Shown in pieces: positions 1 through 9,983 of a stretch of DNA of 64,000 nucleotides. The DNA is from Burkholderia paludis (lineage in GTDB: Bacteria; Pseudomonadota; Gammaproteobacteria; Burkholderiales; Burkholderiaceae), in assembly GCF_000732615.1 (NCBI RefSeq), contig NZ_JPGL01000011.1, positions 1 to 64,000 on the forward strand. Reading direction: 5' to 3'. The translations under genes and the position numbers were made by a program. The first letter of the stretch is position 1. Every line of letters begins with the position of its first letter. Below the pieces are notes generated by a model, which was not told the origin of the DNA, made no database searches, and worked only from the letters and a program-made list of their open reading frames with translations.

Positions 1-311
1 TACTGCCCGCGCGCCGCCTCGATGTTCAGCACCGACACGCGCAGGTCGCGGTTGTTCTTCAGCGCGATCTCGATCAGTCGCTGCAGGCGCGGATCGACGA
101 AGAATTCGCGCCAGCCGATGGCGGTTGCCGCCTGGCCGTTCGCGCTGCGCGCGCCGGCCGCACCCGGCTGCGTCGCATAGACGCCGCTCGCCGGGTACGC
201 CTGCGCGACGGGCGCGTCAGGCCGCTTGTAATGCGGCGCCATCGTGCAGCCCGTGGCGAACAGCGCGGCAGCCAGTGCGGCCGCGCTTGCAGTCAAAGCG
301 TGTTTTTGCAT
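1..311 (-). CDS. Outer-membrane efflux lipoprotein (OprM/OpcM type), partial
   Basis: This is the first 103 codons of the outer-membrane channel of a tripartite RND pump; the rest lies beyond the left edge. The ATG at 311 follows AAGGGG. The N-terminus is a lipoprotein signal with a lipobox ending ATGC, so Cys22 would be lipidated. It is followed by the usual start of the OprM family (CTMAPHYKRPDAP), then WREFFVDPRLQRLIEIAL and NNRDLRV, the conserved opening of the first outer-membrane efflux repeat. It starts 2 nt after the RND gene, so it is the third gene of the operon. The family is secure; the exact orthologue is not. Confidence 0.9.
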   Translation of the reverse strand, partial: MQKHALTASAAALAAALFATGCTMAPHYKRPDAPVAQAYPASGVYATQPGAAGARSANGQAATAIGWREFFVDPRLQRLIEIALKNNRDLRVSVLNIEAARGQ

Positions 312-313
312 CG

Positions 314-3300
314 TTAGTGCCCCTTCGAATCGTGTGCGTCGCCGCGATCGCGCTGCAGGTCGCCCTGCACGAGACGCCATGCGTCGTCGACGTTTTCCGT
401 CTCGCCGCTGAAGATCGCGCGAACCCTCACGAAGAACATCGGGATCATGAAAATGGCGAGGAACGTCGCGGTAATCATCCCGCCAATCACACCTGTGCCG
501 ATTGCATGCTGGCTGGCCGAACCCGCGCCGTTGCTGATCGCGAGCGGCAGCACGCCCAGCATGAATGCGAGCGACGTCATCAGGATCGGGCGCAGCCGCA
601 AGCGTGCCGCCTCGATCGCCGCACGCACCGGCCCCATGTTGTCCTTCGTCTGCAACTCGCGCGCGAACTCGACGATCAGGATCGCGTTCTTCGCGGACAG
701 GCCCACGGTGGTCAGCAGGCCGACCTGGAAGAACACGTCGTTCTCGAGGCCGCGCAGCATCGTCGCGAGCAGCGCGCCGACCACGCCGAGCGGCACGACC
801 ATGATCACCGAGAACGGAATCGACCAGCTTTCATACAGTGCCGCGAGACACAGGAACACGACGAGGATCGAGATCGCGTACAGGATCGGCGCCTGCGAAC
901 CGGACTGGATTTCCTGGAACGACAGGCCCGTCCACGAATAGCCGATACCTTCCGGCAGCTTGCTCGCGAGCGCTTCCATCGCGGCCATCGCCTGGCCGGT
1001 CGACTTGCCCTCCGCGGCCTGCCCCTGGATCTCGATCGACGACACGCCGTTGTAGCGTTCGAGCTTCGGCGAACCGTACGTCCAGTGACCGGTCGCGAAC
1101 GCGCTGAACGGCACCATCCCGCCCGCACTGTTGCGGACGTACCAGATGTTCATGTCTTCCGGCGTCATCCGGAACGGCGCGTCCGACTGCACATAGACCT
1201 TCTTGATCCGGCCGTCCGTATCGAGGAAGTTGTTCACGTACTGCGACGCCCACGCGATCGAGAACGTCTGGTCGATCGCGGCAGCCGTGACGCCCAGCGC
1301 ATTCGCCTTCTCGCGATCGATGTCGACCTTGTACTGCGGCGTATCGTTCAGGCCGTTCGGACGCACGAGCGCCAGCGCGGGATCCTTCGCGGCCATGCCG
1401 AGCAACTGGCCGCGCGCGGCCATCAGCGCTTCGTGGCCGAGACCGGCGTTGTCCGTCAGCTCGAAGTCGAAGCCGGCCGCCGTACCGAGTTCGGGAATCG
1501 ACGGCGGGTTGAACGGGATCACCATCGCGTCCTTGTACTGCGCATAGTGCGCGAAGGTCCGCCCGATCAGCGCCTGGACCTTTTGATCCGAACGCTGGCG
1601 ATGCTCGTACGGTTTCAGCTTCACGAACACGAGCCCCGCGTTCTGGCCGCGGCCCGCGAAACTGAAGCCGTTGACCGTGAACACCGAATCGACCACGTCC
1701 TTCTCCCGGGTCGTCAGGTACGTGTTGATGTCGTCGAGCGTCTTGCCGGTCGTCTCCTGCGTGGAGCCGGACGGCGTCTGCACGATCATGAACATGTAAC
1801 CCTGATCCTCGTCCGGCAGGAACGACTTCGGCAGGCGCACGAACATCACGCCGACCGCGACGAACACGGCCAGGTAGATCACGAGCCAGCGGCCCGAGCG
1901 GCGGATCACGTGATTCACGCCGCCCGTATAGCGATCGCGACTGCGATCGAAGGTCCGGTTGAACCAGCCGAAGAAGCCCTTCTTCTCTTCGTGATGCCCT
2001 TGCGGGATCGGCTTCAGGATCGTCGCGCACAGCGCCGGCGTCAGAATCAGCGCAACCAGCACCGACAGCACCATCGCCGACACGATCGTCAAAGAGAACT
2101 GACGATAGATCGCGCCAACCGAGCCGCCGGAGAACGCCACCGGCACGAACACCGCCGACAGCACCAGCGCCACGCCAACGAGTGCGCCGGTGATCTGGCT
2201 CATCGCCTTGCGGGTCGCCTCCTTCGGCGACAGCCCCTCCTCCGCCATCACGCGCTCGACGTTCTCAACCACCACGATCGCATCGTCCACCAGCAGGCCG
2301 ATCGCAAGCACGAGGCCGAACATCGACAGCGTGTTGATCGAGAAGCCGGCGAGCCCCATGATCGCGAACGTACCGAGCAGCACCACCGGCACCGCGATCG
2401 TCGGGATGATCGTCGCCCGCAGGTTCTGCAGGAACAGGTACATCACGAGGAACACGAGCACGATGCCTTCGATCAGCGTCTTGACCACTTCCTCGATCGA
2501 CAGGCGCACGAACGGCGTCGTGTCGTACGGATAGTGGACGACGAGACCGTGCGGGAAGTACTTCGACAGCTCGTCGATCTTGGCCCGCAGCGCCGTCGCG
2601 GTTGCCAGCGCGTTCGCACCGGTCGCGAGCTGAATGCCGAGGCCGGCCGTCGGCTGTCCCATGTACTTCGTGTCGAACGTGTAGTTTTCCGAACCCAGCG
2701 CCGCACGGCCGACATCCTTCAGGCGGACCTGGGACCCGTCCTGGTTGACCTTCAGCAGGATGTTGCCGAACTGCTCGGGTGTGCGCAGCAGCGTCGATTC
2801 GGTGATCGTCGCCTGCAGCACGGTGCCCGGTTTCGCCGGCGTGCCGCCGATCTGGCCGCCCGCGATCTGCACGTTCTGCTGCGTGATCGCGGCCGTCACG
2901 TCGGTCGGCGTGAGACTGTAGTTGGTCAGCTTGACGGGATCGAGCCAGATGCGCATCGAGAACTGCGAGCCGAGCAGCAGCGTCTGGCCGACGCCGTTCA
3001 CGCGGCTGAGCGGATCGAGCACGTGCGACGCCACGTAGTTCGTCAGGTCCTCCTTCGACAGGCTGCCGTCCTCGGAGTTGAACGCGAACCACATCAGCCA
3101 GTTGCTGCTCGACTTCGTCACCTGCATGCCGAGCTGCTGCACGACCTGCGGCAGGTTCGGCGTCGCGAGCGACAGCTTGTTCTGCACCTGCACCTGCGCG
3201 ACGTCGGGATTCGTGCCCGGCGCGAAGGTCAGCGTGATCGTCGCGTTGCCCGAGTCGTCGCTCGTCGACGACATGTACAGGAAGTTGTCGAGGCCGCTCA

Positions 3301-3505
3301 TCTGCTGCTCGATCACCTGCGTCACCGTGTCTTCCACCGTCTTCGCGGAAGCGCCCGGATAGTTCGCCTGGATCTGGATCGTCGGCGGTGCGATCGTCGG
3401 ATACTGCGCGATCGGCATCTTGAAGATCGATGCGACGCCGGCCAGCATCAGCACGATCGCGATCACCCACGCGAAAATCGGGCGATCGATAAAGAACTTG
3501 GCCAT
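314..3505 (-). CDS. RND efflux transporter, inner-membrane subunit (HAE1/AcrB family)
   Basis: Proton-driven pump subunit of a tripartite multidrug exporter. It has 1063 residues, normal for AcrB-type proteins. It opens with the family signature [17 protein letters not shown] and carries the TM4 proton-relay pair in [14 protein letters not shown] (near residue 405) and the TM10 lysine in [13 protein letters not shown] (near residue 940). Two large periplasmic loops and 12 membrane segments are apparent. It sits 15 nt downstream of the adaptor gene and 2 nt upstream of the outer-membrane gene on the same strand, so the three form one operon. Burkholderia has many such pumps and the substrates cannot be read from sequence; resemblance to BpeB/CeoB-like pumps is a family-level statement. 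Confidence 0.95.
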   Translation of the reverse strand: MAKFFIDRPIFAWVIAIVLMLAGVASIFKMPIAQYPTIAPPTIQIQANYPGASAKTVEDTVTQVIEQQMSGLDNFLYMSSTSDDSGNATITLTFAPGTNPDVAQVQVQNKLSLATPNLPQVVQQLGMQVTKSSSNWLMWFAFNSEDGSLSKEDLTNYVASHVLDPLSRVNGVGQTLLLGSQFSMRIWLDPVKLTNYSLTPTDVTAAITQQNVQIAGGQIGGTPAKPGTVLQATITESTLLRTPEQFGNILLKVNQDGSQVRLKDVGRAALGSENYTFDTKYMGQPTAGLGIQLATGANALATATALRAKIDELSKYFPHGLVVHYPYDTTPFVRLSIEEVVKTLIEGIVLVFLVMYLFLQNLRATIIPTIAVPVVLLGTFAIMGLAGFSINTLSMFGLVLAIGLLVDDAIVVVENVERVMAEEGLSPKEATRKAMSQITGALVGVALVLSAVFVPVAFSGGSVGAIYRQFSLTIVSAMVLSVLVALILTPALCATILKPIPQGHHEEKKGFFGWFNRTFDRSRDRYTGGVNHVIRRSGRWLVIYLAVFVAVGVMFVRLPKSFLPDEDQGYMFMIVQTPSGSTQETTGKTLDDINTYLTTREKDVVDSVFTVNGFSFAGRGQNAGLVFVKLKPYEHRQRSDQKVQALIGRTFAHYAQYKDAMVIPFNPPSIPELGTAAGFDFELTDNAGLGHEALMAARGQLLGMAAKDPALALVRPNGLNDTPQYKVDIDREKANALGVTAAAIDQTFSIAWASQYVNNFLDTDGRIKKVYVQSDAPFRMTPEDMNIWYVRNSAGGMVPFSAFATGHWTYGSPKLERYNGVSSIEIQGQAAEGKSTGQAMAAMEALASKLPEGIGYSWTGLSFQEIQSGSQAPILYAISILVVFLCLAALYESWSIPFSVIMVVPLGVVGALLATMLRGLENDVFFQVGLLTTVGLSAKNAILIVEFARELQTKDNMGPVRAAIEAARLRLRPILMTSLAFMLGVLPLAISNGAGSASQHAIGTGVIGGMITATFLAIFMIPMFFVRVRAIFSGETENVDDAWRLVQGDLQRDRGDAHDSKGH

Positions 3506-3520
3506 GAAACGGACTCCTTG

Positions 3521-4777
3521 TTATTGCGCGGCCGACGCGGCGGCCGAACTCGCAGCTGCATGGTCGGCCGTGCTCGCCGGCGCGACGCCGGACGCATTCG
3601 CGACGCCTGCCGGTGTACCGGCTCCGGCGTCCGGCGCGGACGCGAGCTGCGCGGGCACCGTCTTCACGGTTGCGCCCGGGCGCACCTTGTCGACGCCCTG
3701 CACGATCACGTGATCGCCCGCTTCCAGACCGCCTTCGACGACCCAGTTCTGGCCCTGCATGCCAACCGTCTTCAGCGGACGCGGTTCGACCTTGTTGCTC
3801 GCGTTCACGACCAGGGCGACAGCCTGCCCCTTCTGGTCATGCGTGACGCCGATCTGCGGCACCAGGAACGCGTTCTCGTTCACGCCTTCCTCAATCCGTG
3901 CACGCACGAACATTCCCGGCAGCAGCACCTTGCCCGGGTTCGGGAACACCGCGCGGATCGTCACCGAGCCGGTGGTCTGGTCAACCGTCACGTCCGAGAA
4001 CTGCAGCTTGCCCTGCTCCGAATAGGTCTTGCCGTCCTCCAGGATCAGCGACACCTTCGCCGCGCCCGGGCCGGTCGTCTTCAGGCGCCCGCTCTGCACG
4101 TCCTGACGCAGCTTCAGCCCTTCGAGGCTCGACTGCGTGAGGTCGACATACACCGGGTCGAGCTGTTGCACCGTCGACATCAGCGTCGCCTGGCTCGCCT
4201 GCACGTACGCGCCCGGCGTTACCTGCGAGATGCCGACGCGGCCCGTGATCGGCGACACGACGTCGGTGTAGCCAAGGTTGATCTGCGCGGTATCGACCGC
4301 GGCCTGGCCGGCCGCGACGTCCGCCGCGGCCTGGCCTTGCGCGGCCACCGCGTTGTCGTAGTCCTGCTTGCTGACCGCGTTCGCCCCGACCAGCACCTTG
4401 TAGCGCGCAACCAGCGCGTTCTGCGTCGTCAGGTTCGCTTCAGCCTTCGCCAGCGTCGCCTTCGCGCTGTTCAGCGCGGCGATGTACGGCGCCGGGTCGA
4501 TCTCGTACAGGCGCTGGCCAGCCTTGACGTCGGTGCCTTCGGTGAATTCACGGCGCAACACGATGCCATCGACCCGCGCGCGCACCTGCGCGACGAGAAA
4601 CGCACTGGTGCGGCCCGGCAGTTCGGCGACGACCGGAACCGCTTGCGGCTGGACGGTGACGACGCCGACTTCCGGCGTTTGCGGCGGCGGCGCCGATTCT
4701 TTGTTCCCGCACGCGGCCAGGAAAACGGCGGCCGTTGCAGCAGTGATTAAGCGGTATGGAACCCGTTCGACGCGCAT
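3521..4777 (-). CDS. RND efflux periplasmic adaptor (membrane fusion lipoprotein)
   Basis: Links the RND pump to its outer-membrane channel. The start is placed at 4777 because this gives MRVERVPYR, a hydrophobic stretch and a lipobox LAAC with Cys23, and an AGAGGT site lies upstream; the frame is open further upstream but that part does not look coding. The 418-residue protein has the HlyD/AcrA order: lipoyl half (LVAQVRARVDGIVLRREF), coiled-coil hairpin (AALNSAKATLAKAEANL), second lipoyl half (VVSPITGRVGISQVTPGAYV), beta-barrel and membrane-proximal domains. The C-terminal tail is rich in Ala, Ser and Thr and probably disordered. It is the first gene of the efflux operon. Confidence 0.93.
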   Translation of the reverse strand: MRVERVPYRLITAATAAVFLAACGNKESAPPPQTPEVGVVTVQPQAVPVVAELPGRTSAFLVAQVRARVDGIVLRREFTEGTDVKAGQRLYEIDPAPYIAALNSAKATLAKAEANLTTQNALVARYKVLVGANAVSKQDYDNAVAAQGQAAADVAAGQAAVDTAQINLGYTDVVSPITGRVGISQVTPGAYVQASQATLMSTVQQLDPVYVDLTQSSLEGLKLRQDVQSGRLKTTGPGAAKVSLILEDGKTYSEQGKLQFSDVTVDQTTGSVTIRAVFPNPGKVLLPGMFVRARIEEGVNENAFLVPQIGVTHDQKGQAVALVVNASNKVEPRPLKTVGMQGQNWVVEGGLEAGDHVIVQGVDKVRPGATVKTVPAQLASAPDAGAGTPAGVANASGVAPASTADHAAASSAAASAAQ

Positions 4778-5007
4778 GGAGCGACCTCTCGCAAATAGAC
4801 GACCTTCAATGGGAATCACCAGATCTCCTCGCGATCTGCACGCGCGGCCGGCATGCTGACGCTGCCCGTCCACCGCGAATGCCGATGCGTATTTCGGGCG
4901 TTCGATGCGCCCTGCGGAGCGTTCGTTTGCCGAACTGCTTCCGTATAAAACGAGCCGTGAGCACGCGGGCCGTCAGGCACGCGTTGCCGTGGAGGCCAAC
5001 CGATCCG

Positions 5008-5886
5008 CTAGCTCGCGGGCCGGAACGCAGCGCCGGCGAATTCGACGAACGCGCGGGCGGCGGCCGGCATGCGCGCGATACGCGCATGCGCAAGCTTCAG
5101 CGTGACGGGCGCGAGCGGGCGAACCGGTGCGACGCGAACCAGCGTGCCGGCCGCCAGATCGGCGTCGACAAGATACGCAGGCAGCACCGCTGCGCCCATG
5201 CCGGCCACGGCCAGCCGCCGCGCCATCTCGAGATGCCCGACGCCCGGACTGCCGGGAGCCGTGTCGTGGCGAAGCGCAGCCGTCTCGCCGCCGGCTGCCG
5301 GCAGTTCGAGCCGCACGGTCGCGATATCAGGCCAGTCGACCGACGCAGCCGCACCCCCATGCGCGGCGACGTAACCCGGCGCCGCGACGCGCACGGATTC
5401 GTAGGCAGCCAGCGTATGCAGCGCATACGCACCGGAAACCGGCATGCCGTCGGTCAGGAATGCGACATCGACATCCTCGGAGGTCAGATCGACGTGCGCA
5501 TCGGTCAGCGTCACGATCGGTCGCACGTCCGGAAACAGGTCGACGAAGCGATCGAGCAGCGCGCTCAATCGGCTCAGCCCGAACGCAACCGGCGCGGCAA
5601 TGCGCAGTTCACCTTCGGGCTTGCTGCCCATCGCGACGAAACGACCGTCGATCTCGTCGATCGCGCCCAGAATCCGCTCCACGCGCACCAGATACAGCTC
5701 GCCGATTTCCGTCAGCGACTGATGGCAGGTGCTGCGTTGAAGCAGGCGTGCGCCGAGGCGCGTTTCCAGCGCATCGACCAGCCGGCTCGCCATCGCCGTC
5801 GACACGCGCAGCCGCGTCGCCGCCCGGCGAAATCCGCCTTCCCTTGCCACCGTCACGAATGCCCGAATCGATTGAAGTTGGTCCAT
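5008..5886 (-). CDS. LysR-family transcriptional regulator
   Basis: DNA-binding regulator of 292 residues, a normal length. The start at 5886 gives MDQLQSIRAFVTVAREGGF, the standard LysR opening, followed by a winged helix-turn-helix (RAATRLRVSTAMASRLVDAL) and the linker helix. A LysR substrate-binding domain fills the rest from about residue 88. It is upstream of, and co-directional with, the RND operon (230 nt gap), so it could control it, although most LysR regulators of efflux operons are divergent. The effector is unknown. Confidence 0.9.
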   Translation of the reverse strand: MDQLQSIRAFVTVAREGGFRRAATRLRVSTAMASRLVDALETRLGARLLQRSTCHQSLTEIGELYLVRVERILGAIDEIDGRFVAMGSKPEGELRIAAPVAFGLSRLSALLDRFVDLFPDVRPIVTLTDAHVDLTSEDVDVAFLTDGMPVSGAYALHTLAAYESVRVAAPGYVAAHGGAAASVDWPDIATVRLELPAAGGETAALRHDTAPGSPGVGHLEMARRLAVAGMGAAVLPAYLVDADLAAGTLVRVAPVRPLAPVTLKLAHARIARMPAAARAFVEFAGAAFRPAS

Positions 5887-6499
5887 TTGTCCGGATTTCC
5901 CTGCGCGGACGGCTGCCGCGACGCGCGCACCTGTCGCCACGTCGCGGCCGGCCCACAACGGTCCGGCCAATGCAGCGGCGCCGGCCCCGGCGACGCCGGG
6001 CCGGTCGACATGCTCGTGGCAGGCGCATACCGGCATGCAACGGACGCAAGCCGGCCTCGGTTGGCCCGATGCACGATCATTCGAATAGCAGTCCTGAATT
6101 CGTTCCAGCACATCCGACGGCAACACCGGCGGTGTCCGTCGAACCTGCGGCGTTCGTACCCGCACCGCCCGAGCGCACTGGAACACGTTTCTTTCAGCAG
6201 GTGCAATGGTATGAAAACCGCCGGAAAATGGCTTGCCCGATCCTGCGATTGTTTTGCCTTAATTTCCGAATTTGTGCGCCGCACACCGTGCATCGACGGG
6301 TCATGCACGCGTCGGCCATGCAGGTCAGGACGATCGGGCTAAATTCCGGCAGGTTTAGGCAATCGCGCGTCTGCGACTCGCCGTACGATGTGACCGCCTC
6401 ACCGGCACCCCGGCCGCGCGCCCGACCGTGAATCGCGTTCGCGAGCCTTGCCCCGGCCACGCCGCCATCCGCTCACGCCATCTGGAGATTGACGCCCGA
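5887..6499. other. Intergenic region without a recognisable gene
   Basis: About 600 nt between the start of the leftward LysR gene and the rightward AraC gene. Open frames on both strands here have no recognisable domain and are typical of high-GC DNA. The region must hold the two divergent promoters. Base composition falls around 6220-6290, just upstream of the AraC gene. I see no convincing repeat or RNA gene. Confidence 0.5.
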
Positions 6500-7462
6500 A
6501 TGCCGCCGTTACCGCGCACCACGCCCGATCGCGACCCTCGGTCGCCGGTCCTGACGCCCTCGGTCCGGCTCGCGGACTTGATCGCCGCCTACGCGCCGCA
6601 CGACGGCACGTTCGAACTCCCGGTGCGCGGCATGCGCATCGCGCGCGCATCGGCGTCGCCGCCGCACTGGCATCACGGCGTGCACCACGCATGCCTGAGC
6701 GTGGTCGGGCAAGGCGCGAAATCCCTGCGGGTCGGCGACAACGTCTATGCGATCGACGAATCGCGGATGATGGTCGCGACAGCGGACCTGCCCGTCACCG
6801 GCCGCGTCGCGCGCGGCGATCCGGCCGAGCCGTTCCTTTGCGTACAACTCGAACTCGACCCGGCCCGCATCGCGGCACTCACGCCGCGCGTGTTTCCGCG
6901 CGGGGTGCCGAGAGCCGTCGACTGCACCGCCCTCGACACGCACGACGCGCCGCCGGAAATCGTCGACGCGGTCATACGGCTGATGCAACTGATCGCACAG
7001 CCCGACGACATCGACCTGCTCGCGCCGCTGATCGTCGACGAGATCCTCATCCGGCTGCTGCGCGGCCCGTCGGGCGCGCGCGTCGCGCAGGTCGGCCAGG
7101 CCGACTCGACGACGCAACGCATCTCGCGCGCCGTTGCGTGGATTCGCGACCACTACCTCGATCCGATGACGGTCGACTCGCTCGCGCGCCAGGTGGACAT
7201 GAGCCCGTCGACCTTCCATCATCACTTTCGTGCGGTCACGTCGATGAGCCCGCTACAGTGCCAGAAGGTGCTGCGACTGCAGGAGGCACGCCGCCTGATG
7301 TGCCTGTCGGCGATGGACGCGCGGCAGGCATGCCGCAGCGTCGGCTATGTGAGCGCGTCGCAATTCAGCCGCGAATACGCGCGCCTGTTCGGCGATGCGC
7401 CGGGCCGGGACGTCGTGAGGATGCGCGGCGAAGCGGTGCCGCTGCCCCGCGTCGCGCCGTAA
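6500..7462 (+). CDS. AraC-family regulator with AraC_N cupin domain
   Basis: 320-residue transcription factor. The ATG at 6500 is preferred because GGAGAT lies 11 nt upstream; a GTG at 6428 would add 24 residues. An N-terminal ligand-sensing domain (residues about 20-190, with LSVVGQGAKSLRVGD) precedes two helix-turn-helix motifs: DPMTVDSLARQVDMSPSTFH and ASQFSREYARLFG. The SPSTFHHHFRAVTSMSPLQ signature is shared almost word for word with the AraC gene at 20320-21333, so the two belong to one subfamily. No obvious target is adjacent: the convergent neighbour is a binding protein. Confidence 0.9.
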   Translation: MPPLPRTTPDRDPRSPVLTPSVRLADLIAAYAPHDGTFELPVRGMRIARASASPPHWHHGVHHACLSVVGQGAKSLRVGDNVYAIDESRMMVATADLPVTGRVARGDPAEPFLCVQLELDPARIAALTPRVFPRGVPRAVDCTALDTHDAPPEIVDAVIRLMQLIAQPDDIDLLAPLIVDEILIRLLRGPSGARVAQVGQADSTTQRISRAVAWIRDHYLDPMTVDSLARQVDMSPSTFHHHFRAVTSMSPLQCQKVLRLQEARRLMCLSAMDARQACRSVGYVSASQFSREYARLFGDAPGRDVVRMRGEAVPLPRVAP

Positions 7463-7522
7463 TCCGGCCGCGCGTCTGCCGGATGCCGGATGCCGGACGA
7501 TGCTTGCGGCCGGCGGTGCCCG

Positions 7523-8494
7523 TCACGCGAGCGCGGGGGGCGCGGCCTGGCTGACGTCGACGCGCCTCGGCAGGATGCCGGCCTGGAAGAACACGTCCGC
7601 GATGCGCTGCTGATAGGCGAGCGTGTCGCGCGTGACAGGCTCGACACCGAAACGCGCGCGACGAAACGCGAGTGCCACAGCCGGCTCCGGAATCCCCCAA
7701 AGCTTCGAGAACTCGGCCGCGCCCTGTGCGCGGTTCGCATCGAGCCATCGCTGCACCGTCGTCAGCTCCGCCACCGCCACATTCAGCACGTCGGCATTGT
7801 GCTGCGCGTACGAGCGCGACGCAAAGTAATAGCCGCGATTCTCGACGAGCCCGGTACCGTCCGCGACGATGCGCGCGCCGAACGCTTGCTGAACCACCGC
7901 GAGAAACGGATCCCAGATGATCCATGCATCGACCGAACGGTTCTCGAACGCCGCTCGCGCGTCGGAAGGCGATAGCCAGACCGGCGTGATGTCCGCATAG
8001 CCGAGCTTCGCGGCCTGCAGCAGCCGGACCAGCAGGAAGTGCGTGTTCGATCCCTTCACCAGCGCGATGCGCTTGCCGCGCAGGTCGGCAAAGGTCCTGA
8101 CCGGCGAATCCTTCGGAACGACGAGCGCCTCGGCTGCGGGGCCGGCCGGCGTCTGTGCGTAATAGACGAGCGGCGCGCCGGCCGCGAGCGCGAAGATCGG
8201 CGGCGCCTCGCCCACATCGCCGAAATCGATCGAGCCCGCGTTCAGCGCTTCGAGTTGCGGCGGCCCCGACGGGAATTCCGCCCACGTGACGTTCACGCCG
8301 AGTGTCGCAAGCTTGTCCTGCAGCGTGCCGCGCGCCTTCAGCAGGCTGAGCGGCCCTTTCTGGTAGCCGATGCGCAGCGTGCGCGCCCCGGCCGTACTCG
8401 CGAGCGCGAAGCCGGGATGCGCGGCGGCGCCCGCCGCGATCGCGAGGCCGGCCTGAAGGAGCCGGCGGCGATTGATGAATTGTCGATCAGCCAT
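7523..8494 (-). CDS. ABC transporter substrate-binding protein, aliphatic sulfonate type (SsuA-like)
   Basis: Periplasmic solute-binding protein of 323 residues. The start at 8494 gives MADRQFINRRRLLQAGLAIA, a twin-arginine-like signal, with cleavage likely after the alanine-rich stretch near residue 36. LRIGYQKGPLSLLKARG and GDVGEAPPIFALAAGAPLVY match the NMT1/SsuA family that binds alkanesulfonates or taurine. No permease or ATPase gene is adjacent, so it must use components encoded elsewhere or be a stand-alone paralogue. The sulfone genes at 44-50 kb suggest this replicon has a role in organosulfur scavenging, but a direct link is inference. Confidence 0.88.
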   Translation of the reverse strand: MADRQFINRRRLLQAGLAIAAGAAAHPGFALASTAGARTLRIGYQKGPLSLLKARGTLQDKLATLGVNVTWAEFPSGPPQLEALNAGSIDFGDVGEAPPIFALAAGAPLVYYAQTPAGPAAEALVVPKDSPVRTFADLRGKRIALVKGSNTHFLLVRLLQAAKLGYADITPVWLSPSDARAAFENRSVDAWIIWDPFLAVVQQAFGARIVADGTGLVENRGYYFASRSYAQHNADVLNVAVAELTTVQRWLDANRAQGAAEFSKLWGIPEPAVALAFRRARFGVEPVTRDTLAYQQRIADVFFQAGILPRRVDVSQAAPPALA

Positions 8495-8751
8495 GTCGTG
8501 TCGGGTTCGATGACGGGGTGTGGCTTCGCGCGCAGGCATCCGGGGCGCGGTGAAGCGGGTCGAACCGATTCTAGGGGGTGGGCGCCGTGCATCGAACCAA
8601 CGATGTCCGATATCGAAAGCAAGCCTGTTCATAAGGGCGCGCCGGTACGCGCGCACTCATGACGACACGACCGGCACCGGCTTCAAATGCAGGACTGCAG
8701 ATTATTCGTCTCGACGAAGCGAAGCGGCGCACGCACCCGCCGTCGGTGCGT

Positions 8752-9693
8752 TCAGGAATGGCAGGAGGCGTGCAGCGCCGCCTCGTCGGCGGCCAGCATT
8801 TCAGGCACGCATTCGCGCAGGAAATCGACGAACGTACGGATCTTCGCGTCGAGATACTGCCGCGACGGATACAGCGTGTAGACCGTCAGCTTCTGCAGCC
8901 GGTAGTCGGGCAGCACGCGCACCAGCGCGCCGCTCGCCAGCGCGGGCACGGCAGACGACATCGGCAACGAACCGATCCCGAGGCCGGCGCGCAGCGCGGC
9001 GCCAAGCGCATCGGCGATGTTCACCTGGAAATCCGGCTGGGGCAGGTCGAATGTCTCGCGACCGTCGGGGCCGTCGAGATGCCAGCGATCGCGCGGGAAC
9101 ACCGGCGTGACGATCTGCAGACATGCGTGATTCGCGAGTTCGGCCACCGTGCGCGGCGTACCGCGCTCCTTCAGATACGCGGGCGATGCGCACAGCACGC
9201 TGTGCACGTCGCCGAGCCGCTGCGACACGAGCCCGGAATCGGGCAACTCCGTCGCGCTCAACTGCAGCGACACGTCGTAGCCTTCGTCGATGATGTCGGG
9301 CACGTGCTGCGACAGCGTCAGCTCGACCGCGACCGCCGGATAGCGCTGCCGGTATCGCACCACCGCCGGCACCACGTAGGCCTGCCCGAAGCTCGTGGTC
9401 GCGTGAACATGCAGCCGTCCTGACGGCTTCGCCTGGGCGTCGGCCGCCTCGGCTTCCGCTTCTTCGATATAGCCGAGGATGCGCTGGCAGCGGTCGAGAT
9501 AGCGTTGCCCGGCATCGGTCAACGCGATGCGGCGCGTGCTGCGATTGAGCAGGCGTGTGCGCAGATGCGTTTCGAGCTGCGCGACCGACCGCGATGCATA
9601 GGCGGTCGTGATGTCCAGGCGATGGGCCGCGCTCGTGAAGCTCCCCTCCTCCGCGACCCGGACGAAAATGCGCATCATCTGTAACGTGTCCAT
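8752..9693 (-). CDS. LysR-family transcriptional regulator
   Basis: 313-residue LysR regulator. The start at 9693 gives MDTLQMMRIFVRVAEEGSF, the expected opening; the frame is open upstream but does not look like protein. The winged HTH spans residues about 20-40 (SAAHRLDITTAYASRSVAQL), and the effector domain runs from about 90 (GRLHVHATTSFGQAYVVPAV). It belongs to the group often adjacent to oxidoreductase or efflux genes. The next gene downstream on the same strand is the SsuA-like protein, 257 nt away. Target unknown. Confidence 0.9.
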   Translation of the reverse strand: MDTLQMMRIFVRVAEEGSFTSAAHRLDITTAYASRSVAQLETHLRTRLLNRSTRRIALTDAGQRYLDRCQRILGYIEEAEAEAADAQAKPSGRLHVHATTSFGQAYVVPAVVRYRQRYPAVAVELTLSQHVPDIIDEGYDVSLQLSATELPDSGLVSQRLGDVHSVLCASPAYLKERGTPRTVAELANHACLQIVTPVFPRDRWHLDGPDGRETFDLPQPDFQVNIADALGAALRAGLGIGSLPMSSAVPALASGALVRVLPDYRLQKLTVYTLYPSRQYLDAKIRTFVDFLRECVPEMLAADEAALHASCHS

Positions 9694-9983
9694 CGACCTG
9701 TCCCCGGGATTGAGATCACGTCGCGCCACCGGGCGGCCATGGTGCCGGCGGCTCCGGCACTGGCCGGTCTGGCGCGAATTGTGCGGAACAGTACAGCAGC
9801 GTTGCCGGCATGTCCAGTTCGCCGTATGCAGCGTGATCCGGATGCCGAATCGTCTGGTCGAGCCGCCAGGCGTGCGGTATGTGGGCGCGACGCGAATGCG
9901 CCCGCAAGCGGGCGGCACCGGCTCGGCAAAAACGCCTTCGCGACCACGATGCCGCCCCGCGCTTCACATTCCTGTGTAGTGCA

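Noticed and set aside
125-4750. A 1541-codon open frame on the plus strand across the efflux operon
   Set aside because: It is antisense to three well-supported efflux genes; its translation is Arg/His-rich as expected for the reverse of GC-rich coding DNA and has no domain.
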